From: Trichopria drosophilae
Taxonomy: Eukaryota > Arthropoda > Insecta > Hymenoptera > Diapriidae
NCBI GenBank assembly: GCA_030407085.1
Contig: CM059587.1
Location: 81,047,001-81,111,000 of the forward strand
Direction: 5' to 3'
DNA length: 64,000 nt
The stretch's first letter is position 1. Each line of letters starts with the position of its first letter. Below are positions 1 to 13,200 of the stretch, piece after piece. The notes under the pieces were generated by a model. It did not search any database. It was not told where the DNA came from and saw only the letters and a list, made by a program, of their open reading frames with translations. Position numbers and translations under genes: made by a program.

Positions 1-339
1 TACCGTATGCCGCGCTTAACTAAATTTCGAAAACAGCGCTCGATTCAAAACGTCGCTTTATTACCGCGATAATCTGACAAGATCAAACGTCACAAACCTA
101 TGTTTCTTTCAGAAATGTTAATTTTCTCAATCTTCCTCGCTGATGCATTGCCTTGCATTTTATAATGGATTTATTCTATAGAAGTGTCATTGAATCTATT
201 TTATAAAGTGTTCCATACAATGATGGTAAAGACTTTTCTTCTGAGAAACTCCAGTATTTCTAAAGACTTAATTAATTTAATAATACTAGCCTTTGCAACA
301 TTTTATTAGAGAAACGTGGATGGTATTCTTGGTAGGTTT

Positions 340-800
340 AGAAACCAATTTTTTTAATTTGGTTCTTTTACCTGTTCCTATTAGGTGCAGGCCAAAAAAC
401 CAGCAAATCAAAAAACCGACAGGTGAAAGAAGGGGCATGAATAAAACGACATTCGACAAGCCGTCAGGTCAAAAAATGAGTGTGGGTCGAAATGCCGATA
501 AATAAAAAAGTTGACAGATGAAAAAACAGACAGTCATAAAGCCGATAGTCAAAAAGCTAGACACATAAAATAATAGACACTTCGACAAGCCGACAGTCAT
601 TTTTTTAAATGTCTGTTTTTTTTTACTGTGGGCTTATCGAATATTGGGTTTTTACTGTCAGTTCTCTGACCTGACGGTTCTCCGACCTGACGGTTTTTCG
701 GCCCGCACCAATTAGGGACAGGTAAAAAAACCAGGATTTTCGATTGTCGGTTTTTGACCTGGCGGCATTTTGATTTGTCGGATTTTCAAGCACCATTTCT
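340..800. mobile_element. Fold-back element built of short GACA-type units, copy 1
   Basis: The left half has repeated blocks such as aaaaaaccgacaggtgaaa, and the right half has their reverse complements, such as ctgacggtttttcgg. The pair ttacctgttcctattaggtgc (around 368) and gcaccaattagggacaggt (around 705) are opposite ends of one inverted repeat. No ORF of a transposase is present. It belongs with the elements at 911 and 33319. Confidence 0.6.
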
Positions 801-910
801 AATGCGTTAACAAATCTACCTTACAACAATGGTGACATTTTTTGTGCTGGGAAACTGGAGTATTTTTAAAATAATACTGGATAACAAAAAACATGGAAGA
901 AACTACTAGT

Positions 911-1410
911 AGATTTGTTAGGTGCACCTCAAAAACCCGGCAAATCACAAAACAGACACTTCAAAAACCCGACATTCAAAAATCAGACATTTCAAAATAC
1001 AGACATTAAAAAAGCAGATATTAAAAAACCAGACATTTCAAAATGTACATATTCTGAAAATGTAATTAATGATTGACTTCTAAATGTGCTTAATAAATAA
1101 GCCGGGGTTGACCTTCAAGTGAGTTAAAATGTAAATCCCTTGGTCAAACATTTTTGACCTTGAAATAGCCATTCAGTGAGACCTCAAGGACGGCGACCCG
1201 ACATCATTTTTTTTTTTTACTAAACGCACCAATCAGAGGTGTTTATTTTGAAATGTCGGATTTTTGAATGTCTAGCTGTCAATGTCTGTTTTTTTTAAAT
1301 GTCTAGTGTTTGAATGTCTGCTTTTAAAATATCTGGTTTTTAAATGTTGGGTGTTTGAAATGTATGTTTTGTTATTTGTCGGGATTTCGAGGTGCATCCG
1401 ATTTGTTAAC
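911..1410. mobile_element. Fold-back element built of ~15-bp GACATT units, copy 2
   Basis: The left end is agatttgttaggtgcacctc and the right end is its imperfect reverse complement, ending in ggtgcatccgatttgttaac. Inside each arm is a ladder of 15-16-bp units of the form AAAAncAGACATTtc (about seven on the left), with reverse complements on the right. The middle contains TGACCTTGA (1155-1163) and a T run. It is non-coding; the class is unknown. Confidence 0.65.
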
Positions 1411-4400
1411 CCATTTTTTTTTAATCTTGAAAAGCAGAAAGGTTTCTGGCTTTACCGAGGACCCCGGTCTATTATTAACATTTGCAAAAACTGTTAATTA
1501 TTGTAAAACTACTCCAACGACAGTTGAAGTATTGAAAACACCGTTGGCAACAGAACTATATTTAAAAACACAGAGTAATTCACTAAACTAAGTGAAAAAA
1601 GAATTACAAATGTTATAATTACAAATTAACGCTGCTTTTAAAGTCGCTGAAACTGTTGCGTCATTTTCAAAATGACGAAATTATATAACTGAAGCCGTGG
1701 TGGCATTTTTTCTTACACTCACATCGATACCAATAAGTATGTTTAGAATTGCTTGATATCTGATAGCATCGATACTTATAAATTATAAAAAGTTATTCAA
1801 ACAAAAAAAAATGAGCGAGAGTTGAACACATTTTACGTAGATGTTATTTAACTTATTTGTATAATCTTGCTGAACCATTAGACAGCAAATTAAAAAAGAG
1901 TTCAGAATGATTTCGTAATGTGATCTAAAAGAAGTCAGATGTCCCACTTTCTCAGGGTTTCCTAAACATGAGTTCATAAAGATCTCATAATGTTATCATG
2001 TTCAAAAAACTCTCTTTTGTTTTGCTGTCTGGGAAGTAATTTAATATACTTAATAATTATTGTTTCCATACCAGAAGGTTTGTTAGTTTTATATCTATGC
2101 TCAGAAATTCTGTTTTTTAATGTCCTTTTCATTTCACCGACCTAAGTTGCTTCCTAATCCTTACGTATCTTTACAAGAAAAATTGTTAGAAAAAATAAAC
2201 AAAGTACATGGTTTTGGATTGCAGTTACTCATTAAAAGACCTTAATATTTATTCATAGTTAGATAAATTTGGACAAAAAGTATCAGATATCGGATATATT
2301 CGATGTAAATATGTGGACTATCATATCCATTAAACACATATCTTCGAATTCTACTAATACTAAAATTTATTGTCACTAGTAAAAGATTATAATTAAGTAG
2401 AGAATAATAAATGTAGTAAACAATAACATTGTTTTTTTTTAATATCTACAAAATATAGATGAATTTCTTGATATATTTATTGTCACATATAAATAAAATA
2501 TCTTCGGATATATAAAAGGGTGTAGATGCTTAAATATATAAATTTGGCCAAAACACTATATAAAATTATACCTCGCGTATTTGTTACTTATATTTCAGGA
2601 TATATTTTTCATGCTGGTCCTGTATTCCATTAAATCTGCCGACCATTTTTCCGAGCGGTGGGTTATTATTTTTTATTCAAACTTCGAAAATGTAAGCTAC
2701 ACGGATAAGCTTTTAAAAATGTAATTAAAATTCATGTAGAATTAATGTTAATCCTGGAGTATATGGTCGACAGTTTTCGGCAGAAACAGTATTTTACACA
2801 AATATTTATTCTAATTTGACCGTAAACTAATTTGATAAATACTTCAATAACGGAAATAAAAAATCGTATTCTATGCATGTTTTAATTTTTTAGACGTATT
2901 GAAAGAAGAAATATGAACCTAAACTGAATTTTTGTAACACTTATGACTTAATGCAGAATATGATGGGTGACGATGTTCAACCATAATCTGACATGATTGA
3001 TACCAGGGTGATTGTGATCATCATGCCAAATGATAGATAACGACGTAAATCCATCATGGACATTTTTAAAGTAAATTTTGAGCCAACTTCGACGTTATCT
3101 AAAGTCAATCAGTTATTTCTACTTCTATGTAGTAAAATGTGACTTTTTAACGGTAAAACAAAAATTTCACCTTAAAAAAAAAGGATTGTCCTTAACCTAA
3201 TAACCCATAAACGTGAATCCGATTTTTGGCATAATTTTAATTTCCATCGTCTTGAAAAATTTGTGAATCAAATTTTATGATATAAATATTGGCATTGCAG
3301 TATGAAAGTTCGTAGAACACATGGGAAAAAATAGTTAATTTCACTCTAATACGAAGTCAAATTTGACTGTAACAGGGCAGCTCAATTATCAGTCGTTTAG
3401 GGTAAAATTCACTATAATGAAGTCATTTTTACTTTAAACTTGTTAGTTTTAACAAGTTTAAAAAGAAAAAGTGATTGATTTAACTTAATAGATGATAAAA
3501 AACTATTATAAATTTTATACTTTAATACTCGTTTAAAAATATTTATACCACATTTTCAAGGTATGACAAGCAAACAGCCGAAGATTATTCGCCTTTTTGC
3601 GAAGAATAGAACACTCGCAAAATGAAAAGTAGGACATTCAATTCTTTGTACTTAATTGGAATAATGTTTTCTGCGATTAAAAAAGTAAAGTGGATTTCCT
3701 GTTCCCAAAGTAACTTGTAAAACCCGGGCAAATACGAATTTCTGCGATCAACATAAAATTATTCAAAAGTGACATTTTAATTTTTGTTTAAATGGTAACG
3801 ATCTAAATGGAATTAATAATCTCTAATTTCAGCAGATATGAGATATTATACAAAAAATGTATTATACAAATAACTGTATTAAATTCCAATTAAAAAGCAA
3901 TCGAAAAATTTAAAGATTAATCTTATACCTTTCCCCTACATTGTTTGTTTTGTTCTGCATCACTAAAACTCGATACTAAATGCATTGAGGAAAAGAAAAA
4001 AAACACCATTTTCACTTCATTTATTTTTAATTTCAGATACATGCCGCCAAAACGTTTAAATATGCACATTTTGAGAAATATTGATGGCAATTTGTGCGAG
4101 TATTATGTAAAAAACATACATGGTATCATACATCAACAACTACAATAAAATAATCATTTTTATAAGTGTTTATAGGTGACAATATGTTTTTTTTTTTTAA
4201 TTTCAATGATAAGAAATATTTAACGATTAATTAAAAAAGAACATTAACATTAAGATATTTTCAATGAATATTTAAAAAAATGAATAAATAAAACATATTC
4301 TGATGAAAATTCGTAAAATACCAAAAATTTGTTGATAAAGATAATAATTTATTATGACAGCTTGGACTTCAATATCGGAACTTGTGTACAAAACATTTTT

Positions 4401-4707
4401 CCACAAATCGTATCGAAACATCATAATAGCGATTTGATGGGGTGCGTTCCCGCGTTTATCTACGCACAATCTCAAATATTGGTCGAATTTATCATTCGAA
4501 ATTCCTATTTACGATTATCGAAAATCACCAGATTACATCTGAGGCACGTGACATTGGTGATTTATTTCCGCACGTCATGTTTACATAGTACACCGTATCT
4601 ATCCAACGATTATACGTACAATTTTCTTCCCACTAAATTTTCTCATCATAATCGAATAAAAAAGCTGCTTTATAAATAACATTTTTTAATTAATGGTATT
4701 TGCGTTT
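1411..4707. other. AT-rich non-coding stretch
   Basis: Contains only short ORFs without family features (1783-1977 minus, 3945-4148 plus, 4329-4679 plus). I see no motif or repeat worth naming. It is probably intron or 5' flank. Confidence 0.5.
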
Positions 4708-5036
4708 ACCGTATTTAACAAGTCAACATTAATTAATAATAATGTGTTATGCTGAAAGAAAAGATGGAATTGTATTTTATTACTTTTTTTCCAACATTTG
4801 TTCTTCTAAAGTGAGGAAACTCATCTGTACAATTCAGTGATCAGGGCTCTTTTTTGTTGGAAACAATTTTTTCGTCAAAAATGGAATTTTTAGGGACCTT
4901 TCGATTGCAGGTCTTGAGTTTCTGACTTCAGGGGGTATAAATATTGAAAAAAATAAATAAATGCAAATCCATCTTTTCGTTCAGCATAAGGCTTTATTAT
5001 TAATTAGTATTTATTAACTTTTAGAAAAATACGGTA
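4708..5036. mobile_element. TIR element (MITE-like), ~330 bp
   Basis: Both ends start ACCGTATTT facing inward. A second matching segment follows: aattaataataatgtgttat then gctgaaagaaaagatgga on the left, and its near-perfect reverse complement at 4969-5007 on the right. The interior is non-coding. This is typical of a non-autonomous DNA transposon, family unknown. Confidence 0.6.
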
Positions 5037-8000
5037 TGTAATTTAGTAATTTTTTTAACTTTCTCTTATCTGTAACAAATTATCAATATAGATTGGTTCA
5101 ATGAACTTACATTTGCAGAGTATTAAATTTTAAACCTAACTACCCACACAAAATAGCAATGGTATATAATTTATTTGAGAAAACAATTCTATTGTCAAAT
5201 TCTGAATTTCATGGTAAAAATATACGATTAATTGAAAGTATTTTGATTAATAATAACTAGAACAGAATAGAAACAATGTATTTGCAACTTTTGGTAATGG
5301 AGTGATTAATGTTCCGCTACAAACAACTTTTTTTTTTGAGATAACAACGTTATATATCACAATGTTTAATGGTAATTTTTTTTTAATTATATAAATGTGC
5401 TGTATATATAGTTTTTTGTGAGGTTAATAAATATGTTTCGACTGTGGTAGTTTTTTAAATGAGGAAATTGTTCTTGAGGAAACGTCAACTTACATGATGG
5501 GAGTTATTGAAAGTATTTCATTGCCACGAGAAGATAAAAAGATGATAATAATGAAATTATTATTATTATTATTAACTTTAATACTTATTTTTATTTCTAT
5601 ACATATTACAAGCGTTTACATCTTTATGAATATACAATTAATTATATAGTAGATATTAACCTTTCCATTAGATAACAATTTTATAGTATCGTCTAGTACT
5701 TCGACAGCGAAATACTCCAAACAATCTCGAAGCCTCATTTTAAATTCTCTGTCATACGTTAATAAAAAAAATTATGCGATTATAATTCAATATATTATTT
5801 TGTCATATTCGGTGAACAAAATAATGTTTTGCGCTCTATAGCATAGCAAAGTTGAGTAATTTATGGAACATTTTTTCGCCATTAAAAAAAGAAAGATGTA
5901 TCATTCGGAAGTTTAAAATATACGTACATTTAACCTACTTAATAAACGCACACAAATGAATTAAAACGAACGAAAGATCAATATCATCGAAATTCATTGT
6001 TTCTTAAGATGTGTCTCGACTCGAATGGTCATTACTACTGAAATGAAGTCTTCAGGATCGATAACGCGAGTCCACTTGTAGATTGCCATCAAGGAAGTAA
6101 AAATAAAGAACTTTGAATTAGGGTCATAAGAATTTTCATTTCAGCCTTCGTAGATTCGTCAATGCAAAAATTTAGATTTACTGAAATACAGAGAAAATTA
6201 GTTCTGAATAAATCGAAAATATTTACATACATATTTTCAATGCTATAATAATTATAAACTTCGTCTGCCAAATACTTATTTGTATTTGGTGTCAACACTG
6301 GATAAAGTTCAGATATTTAATGTTAGATATTCGGCAATACAAGTTTTTTAAGGATTTCTTCTGACGTTTATTGCATTCAATCAAATTTTTGAAATCTTTC
6401 TTCACTTTATCATTATTTTACGATGCAAAAAGCACCTATTAAAATAATCTTAATAAGATAATAAAAAAGTTCGAGAACCATTTCAATTTTCGTAATATGT
6501 CATATTTACGAATTCTTTAACGATATTAATTTTCAAAATGTTGATTTTTGCATAATTTTATAACCGAATTTTTTGCCAAAAGTTAAGTAAATTTTCCTAT
6601 CTATTGACGACTTTTTATTAATACTACAGTTAAGGAGGCATAACATTATTTATGGCAAAAGTGGCTACGTGTTTTCGATCTAAAGTTTCAAGCTTTTGAA
6701 GATTTTCAATTTTTCTCTTTAAAACAGAACTTGAAAAATGTTCCTGAACATAAAGTTTTTTCATCTTTCGAAAAGCATAATGCTACGATACTTTCAAACA
6801 TAATATACAATTCTATAATTTATAAAGAAATTAACTTTTTCATCGTTAACTTTAATCCAAAATTGCAAGCTGAGATAATATAATAATAATAACAATGGAA
6901 GTACAGATCAACCTGTCATGTGTTGCGAAAAATGAAACTTACTTCGATTGATTAGTTTTTATAAAATACATGCAAAATGAATGGTGACTTAATTCTAGAA
7001 AAACTCATCAACAAAACATCAATATTGAGTATCAATAATCTAAAAAACAATATTGGGAGCAAAGGTTTGACGCATAAAAATTCAAAATTTAATTATTGAA
7101 AATAACCATTGTATTGGTCCATTTTCCTTCTTTTATTTGAAATTTCCATAAATTTTGGATTATAGATATAATATATGTGATTGATATTAATTCAACCAAA
7201 ATAAATGTCAATTTTGGAAAAACGGTTAACGTTTAATTCAGACATTTACGAAGCTTCAGATCGATACAATGTGCTGTTTTGAATAACTGAAGTTAACTAA
7301 TACAAAAGTAGATTTCTTGATAAGTTCTGGTGTTTCGTTATTGCTTGTTTTCAAAGCAGTAAAATTGAACAACTTTTAGAAAGTCATAATTTTGACCTAA
7401 AACAATTTTTAAAGTCTTGTAATATTAACCCAATTAAGTCTTTTTCTTGATTTTTGAGCTTCATTTTCATTCGCTAGTCTACCTTTTTCGAATCTGCTAA
7501 TTTGATTATCTCAGACAAAATTACATTAAAATATCTTCTAAATCCAAATGGTCTGCTTTTAAATTAAAAAAAAACGAAGAAAATTTGACATTTTTCTTTT
7601 CTACACATTTTTTCGTGTTGAAAATTTAATGGATATAATTCCCCTCTTCTAAAATACATAGAACTGTTCAAGATTATAAGAATTGTTTTCTTTTTAAAAT
7701 AATCATAACCTATACAAAAATGTCATTAGGGTCACATACAATATGTGTACTAATAAAGATGAAAGATCCAATAGCAGCACAAGTTTTCTCTAAGTAGAAT
7801 TTTTGTAAGAGAAGATACACAAATGTTGTTCACTATTACGACAGTAAATTTGGTTTTACCGAAAATTGATATACAATTACATATTCATAAGGTCGATTAG
7901 CCTAACTTAATTTGTCTAATATTTGTTACAAAAATTATGGTGATTTTAAAAAGAAAACGAAAATCATCCTATAATCTTAGCTAATTTCATGCATTTTTGT

Positions 8001-9072
8001 TAAAACCCAGAATAATTTTTATTACATCGTTAAAATGAAAAAAAAATTAATAAAACAGAAAAAATGTTAAATTAATTAACGAATAAATTTGCGAATTTAT
8101 TGAATAAGTTGGTATTAAATAAATCATTATTTAAATTTGGCGGCTTATTCATTAAAAAATGTTTTCTAAAAAAACCGCCTGTTCAGGAATCGGAAGGGAA
8201 AACAAAATTTTTAACATTTTGAAAGTTTAACAACTAAAAAACAATAAATACTGAAGTAAAAGTGAATGTGCCAATTGAATGCGATATTTGTGGACTTTAA
8301 AAGTTATCATTTGAAATTTTTAATATAGTTAGGGGATTCAGAGACTTGACGCATGATTTCTGGAGTTCAAAAATGCATATCTTTCACACACTTTTGGTGC
8401 TGCACTATAAACTCCCATTTTTACATTTTATAAGTCTTCATCAATAATATACATATGCACATCAAGTATTTTACTTTCTTAATCGTTTGAAATTAAAATT
8501 TGTCATAAATCGAATTCTTGGTATTACGTTTCTTTTACTACAAAAAAATAACAATATAAAGATTAATTAGAATATTGGGTTGTTGATGGCAACCACTAAA
8601 TATGAAAAAAGTGTGTCTAAATAACCTGTTTGTGTATTATTATCTCAAACAGAACTTTTAATTTCTTCGGACCGTATGTATGAAAAATTAATAACTCGAC
8701 CACTATCAGATTCTGCATCCCTCTAGCGCTAATATGTAGAACTATATGCCTATTGCTAAAATACACGTTTCGTCCCGTTTCCCCTATGTGGACTCATCAG
8801 TAAGACCATAGAGGACCTGTCTTAGACGTGTATATCGTTTTATTTTAAAAATTGAGATTTTAAATATGTCTAGCAGAGGACGAATGCTAAAAATATTAAA
8901 AAAATATCTACGCATTCATTGGTAATGGGATGTCGTTATACGTGCATAGATACTTGCGTTCCTTTAATAAAAAATATATATATATACATCAAGTATTTTA
9001 CTTTCTTAACCCCTTCATCAAGAATGTCTAGTACTCATTTTTAGCACCTCTTTAGACACCCGATATATATAA
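5037..9072. other. AT-rich non-coding stretch with an ATT microsatellite
   Basis: Roughly 4 kb without a supported gene. The only distinct item is an (ATT)n run at 5556-5574. The ORF at 6089-6298 (minus) has no family signal. Confidence 0.5.
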
Positions 9073-9442
9073 TTTTTCCCCAAAACCTTAGAATTACGTG
9101 GGGTTTTCCATCGTCTGACCATTAGGGGCCGTTACTACTGGAAGTACGATAACGATAATAAAAATTTCCAACGTTGGGAGGCGTGCCCAGACCGTTACTA
9201 CTTGATGAAAATCGTAAAAAATCAAAATAATCAAGATTTCTTTGCGGCGGTGTGTCTTAACACCGAAGACCATTACTACCGGAACGACGCCTCAGTGGCG
9301 ATCGATAACACGGGTCCGGTCGTACAGATAAAATCACAGACGATGATATCTATCCTAATTTCACGCCCCGAAAACGTAAATTCAACGAAAACACAGACGA
9401 GTATCGCACCAGCGGCGTGTAATCCCTTGTTGAAACAATGCT
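9073..9442 (+). other. Open frame with repeated Arg/His-Tyr-Tyr motif, unclassified
   Basis: Open for about 123 codons after a TAA, in DNA that is less AT-rich than its flanks. The frame reads GRYYWKYDNDNKNFQ, then PDRYYLMKIVKNQNNQDFF, then EDHYYRNDA. The motif CGT/CAT-TAC-TAC recurs at 9130, 9193 and 9271 (spacing 63 and 78). It could be a relic of a transposon or repeat-derived protein, or just a diverged tandem repeat. No family was recognised. Confidence 0.25.
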
Positions 9443-9795
9443 AAGCCCCGGATCGTCCACAGGATCGAACGATACGGAAAACGACACCGCACCCCACGTT
9501 TTCCCACCGGCTTCAGGGGCTCCGGAATGAGCAGCGCTACTATCTTGTTTCCATTTCTCCAATTGTAATTTTACTCGGTATTATTACTGATGAGGCAGGC
9601 GATTACTTTCTAATATTTTACTTGATTAATGACTGTCCCGAACAAAAAATCAAGTTTTTACGTGAGAGATTTTTCCTGAGAAAAAAAGTTATTTGGAAAA
9701 TTTAGAATAAATTTTCAGGTGGTTTTGTTGGACTTTTATTTCATTTTTAGGGTTTAATTTATTACAAATACTGCATTGGTTTTGTTAACCAACTA

Positions 9796-10200
9796 CAGTA
9801 GAGTCCCGGTATATTTTCCCGGTCGGTTCCTCGCCTTCCCCTCCCGTCTCCTTATATTTGTCAAAAGAAGGGGAGCGCCGCTTCTCCCGCTCTCCTCAAT
9901 CCCGTTATATTTGTCACGTGACAGCAGGCCCTTCGTGAGGCCCCAGCCGGCAAGGTGGGGGAAAAAGAGAGCGGCGACACTTGCTCACTCGGTTCTTCGT
10001 TTTCCCCTCCCCTTGTTTCGCTTTACTTACCGAAAGAAGGGGAACGCAGTTTCTCCCACTCTCCTCAATCCCGTTATATTCGTCACGTCACAACAGGCCC
10101 TTCTTAAGGCCCCAGCCGGCAAGATGGGAGAGAAAGAGAGCGGCCGCAAGTAAATATAACGAGAAGAAACCGAACAAATATATTGAGCTGTAAATATCGT
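9796..10200 (+). mobile_element. Pogo-like MITE with internal duplication, copy 1
   Basis: Starts at TACAGTAGAGTCCCGGTATA like the copy at 39701. The body (agaaggggagcgccgcttct, cccgttatatttgtcacgtg, then aggccccagccggcaagg) occurs twice in tandem, at about 9866-9975 and 10034-10145. The right end is diverged. ORFs across it only follow the repeat and are not genes. Confidence 0.7.
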
Positions 10201-13200
10201 CTAAGCAAACGAAAATATCTTTAAGAGTTCATAAGGCGTCTTAAGATGTTATTATTGACCAGAAAGAATTCTTAAAGTAATCTTTCAGAATGCTGAAGAT
10301 GCATCTTTAAGAGCTTTAGAAGATTTCACAAATATGATGCCTCATGGAAGAGTACTTATTTCAGAGTTAATATTTTCATGACAAAATGATTCATTTAATT
10401 GAAAGTAACAAAATAGTAAATGAATCCTCTAATCGATGAACTAAAGCTTTGATTGTTTCCAAAATTTTTATTCAGAAATCAGAAGCTGTATATCAGAATA
10501 ATTTGCGAAGGTTGAAATTGAATTTATCTTTAATATGAAGTCAAACTCGCCTTTAAAGGGTGGCTCTATTCTTACTCGTTTTAGGTAAAATTCTCTGCAG
10601 TTTTCTCAAAAAATTTAAAGTGTAGGAAGATAATAACAAATTATTTTGTGCACCAGAATGAATACCAAATGTTGTTGCTTTTCTCACCACAACGAGAGAA
10701 AGATAAAACTCACATTTTACTTTGCAAAGGGGAAAAATAGTTTCGTTTCCTACAGTACTGTAAGATGCTTTCTGGTGGGCTTAGCTATAGTATCGTTTGT
10801 GTTGGGTCCATATATGTGTGAGTCGAATCTTCGAAGCTGTCGGGGAGTGGTCCAGAGGGATACAGAAAAAGAGCGCAGCCAATTTTCCCCTGGAGACGAA
10901 CGACCGACTCGAATCCCGGATAAGGTGCGCTTTGTGTTAGTAGTCGTTTCTTGGAAAACTACCGGACAAAACACGAATCGCTGAAAATTAGCACCAAGGA
11001 AAATACGTATAAAATGGTTTTGTTTGTTCTAAACAACCGAGTGAATTATTTACAGAACTGTAAACAAAATTCAGTTTTAATTTTATTTTATTTTTGTTTT
11101 AAATTTCGTGGTAACATTATATTAGGATCATATTAGTCAAATATGTAAAATTTATGAGTCGGAATTCCTGAGGTATAAATTTGCATTAATTTGCAAGTAT
11201 ATAAAAAGGAAAGGTATTTATGAGTTAAATGATACGAAGGATTTTTCAAAAAAAAATCATATTTCGGAATTATGCACAGTTAACATTTTTTTATAGCATT
11301 CGATTAAAAAATTATTGACCTGGAAAAAATGAATCGATCTTGATCAAACTTTAAAAATGTCCAATTGTTAAATTAAACCATTATTACTACAGAATCAGTA
11401 ATTAATTTTTTTTTTAATTCTTCGAACTCTTTATTTAATTCATAAATACCGTGCCTTCTTTCACATTTTGTAACGCGTACAAAAAATTCGGTAATTGGTT
11501 TAACGAATTTTTACTCTTTTATATTACTATATTTGGAAAGAAATTTATTTTCTAACTAAGAAAATAGTCAATTTTAACGATGTAGCTTACCACAAAATTA
11601 CTATTGGTTATAGGTTTTACTTTTTTCAATAAGCTTTCTACATTGGAGCGACAATTTTAAATAATTTATATAATAAGCATAAATATTTATAAAAATATTT
11701 TTTTGAAAATTGCATCGATTAAATCAGATTTTGACTTATTTAAATAAATACATCGACAGTGTACAATATTTATGTTAATTACATCAAAAACTATCTTTAT
11801 TTTATCACGCTTATTACTATATTTTATAAACATGTCATCTGTATAGCAGAATACCAGATGCCAAAAAAATGCAAATATAACGAAAGATTGTAACATAACT
11901 GAACGTTTAAAAAAAATTCTATGTATGTGAAATTTTGCTAATAAACTTATTATAAATTGTAAGTAAAAACAGATAAATTGACCAGGCATCAATTTTCGGG
12001 GCATTTTTTCGAAATATCCCTTTTTCGGATTTTTATTTAAATATCAGCTTCAAGGTCTCTTTTTACTACTGTACATTTTACAAATACTATATCTTATAAA
12101 TATTGATTTAATTATAATATGAGTATACTCCTTTCCTTGAACTAACAATTTTTATAATAAGTTAAGTATATTATATGTATAAGTATAAAAGACTTCAAAA
12201 TAACCTCAAACCCACAAAATATAAAATTCCCGTTCATATGTTAATAAAAAATTACGCAATTTCAGTTTATTTATTACGGGAAATAGTACGCTTTCGTATA
12301 CAAAAATAGTATGTAGAACTCATCGTCCTCGTCGTCAAACACCTATTTTGTTCCCTAGTTGCGCAATGTGCTTTCATGGTCATTATCATTTAATCAATTA
12401 TCAACCGAACCCAACAATTAGAAAAGTAACTCCAATGCAATTCAATATTTCTTTTTAATACTGACTCGGTTGCTTACTCTACTCTACATATTTAATACTC
12501 AAGAATTAGTTGAAGATTAAATGGCAGTTATTAAATAAATTTACCATAAAAAATCCCACTGAACATAGTAGAATATTTATTGGAGTATTGCATGCACTAT
12601 GTAAAGTTACATTGTTCACCTGATGTAAGGACACCTGATAATTTGTAAAATGTAGAAAACCTAAATCGTTAAATTCTATCATACATTTCTATAAATTTCA
12701 TTCCTTAATAAACTTAGTCTTATCTTATTCATTATTCTTAAGTATGGTCCAGACTAGTCTTGTCTAGTCCTCTACAGTTTCGTCTCGACTATTCTGGTTT
12801 TAAATTTAATTTATAACAAATAAAAACTCATCTTGCAATGTACTTTTTCTTTTTTAAGTAGTAGTCAATTCAAGAATTTTTCGAAATGGACATTTTTATT
12901 TTTTTTTTTACATAAAATTCACAATAAAACTGCTGAAAATGGCGAGCAATTTGAAGGGTCGTACAATGTGACAAATTGTTTCGGTGAATTTTTTCAAAAA
13001 AATTTATATGGTGAAAAACGATATAAAATTTGATAAAACACATAAGAAAACTACCAACGAAATCGATTTTTTGAGTTAGTGACTTGGCATGGAAGGTCCA
13101 ATTACATAATACGAAATTTGGTAATTTTTGTTAAATAATGTTATTCAGAAATTGGCAATTAAATGATTTTAATGTTCAGAATAAGTCTTGCCATATCATT

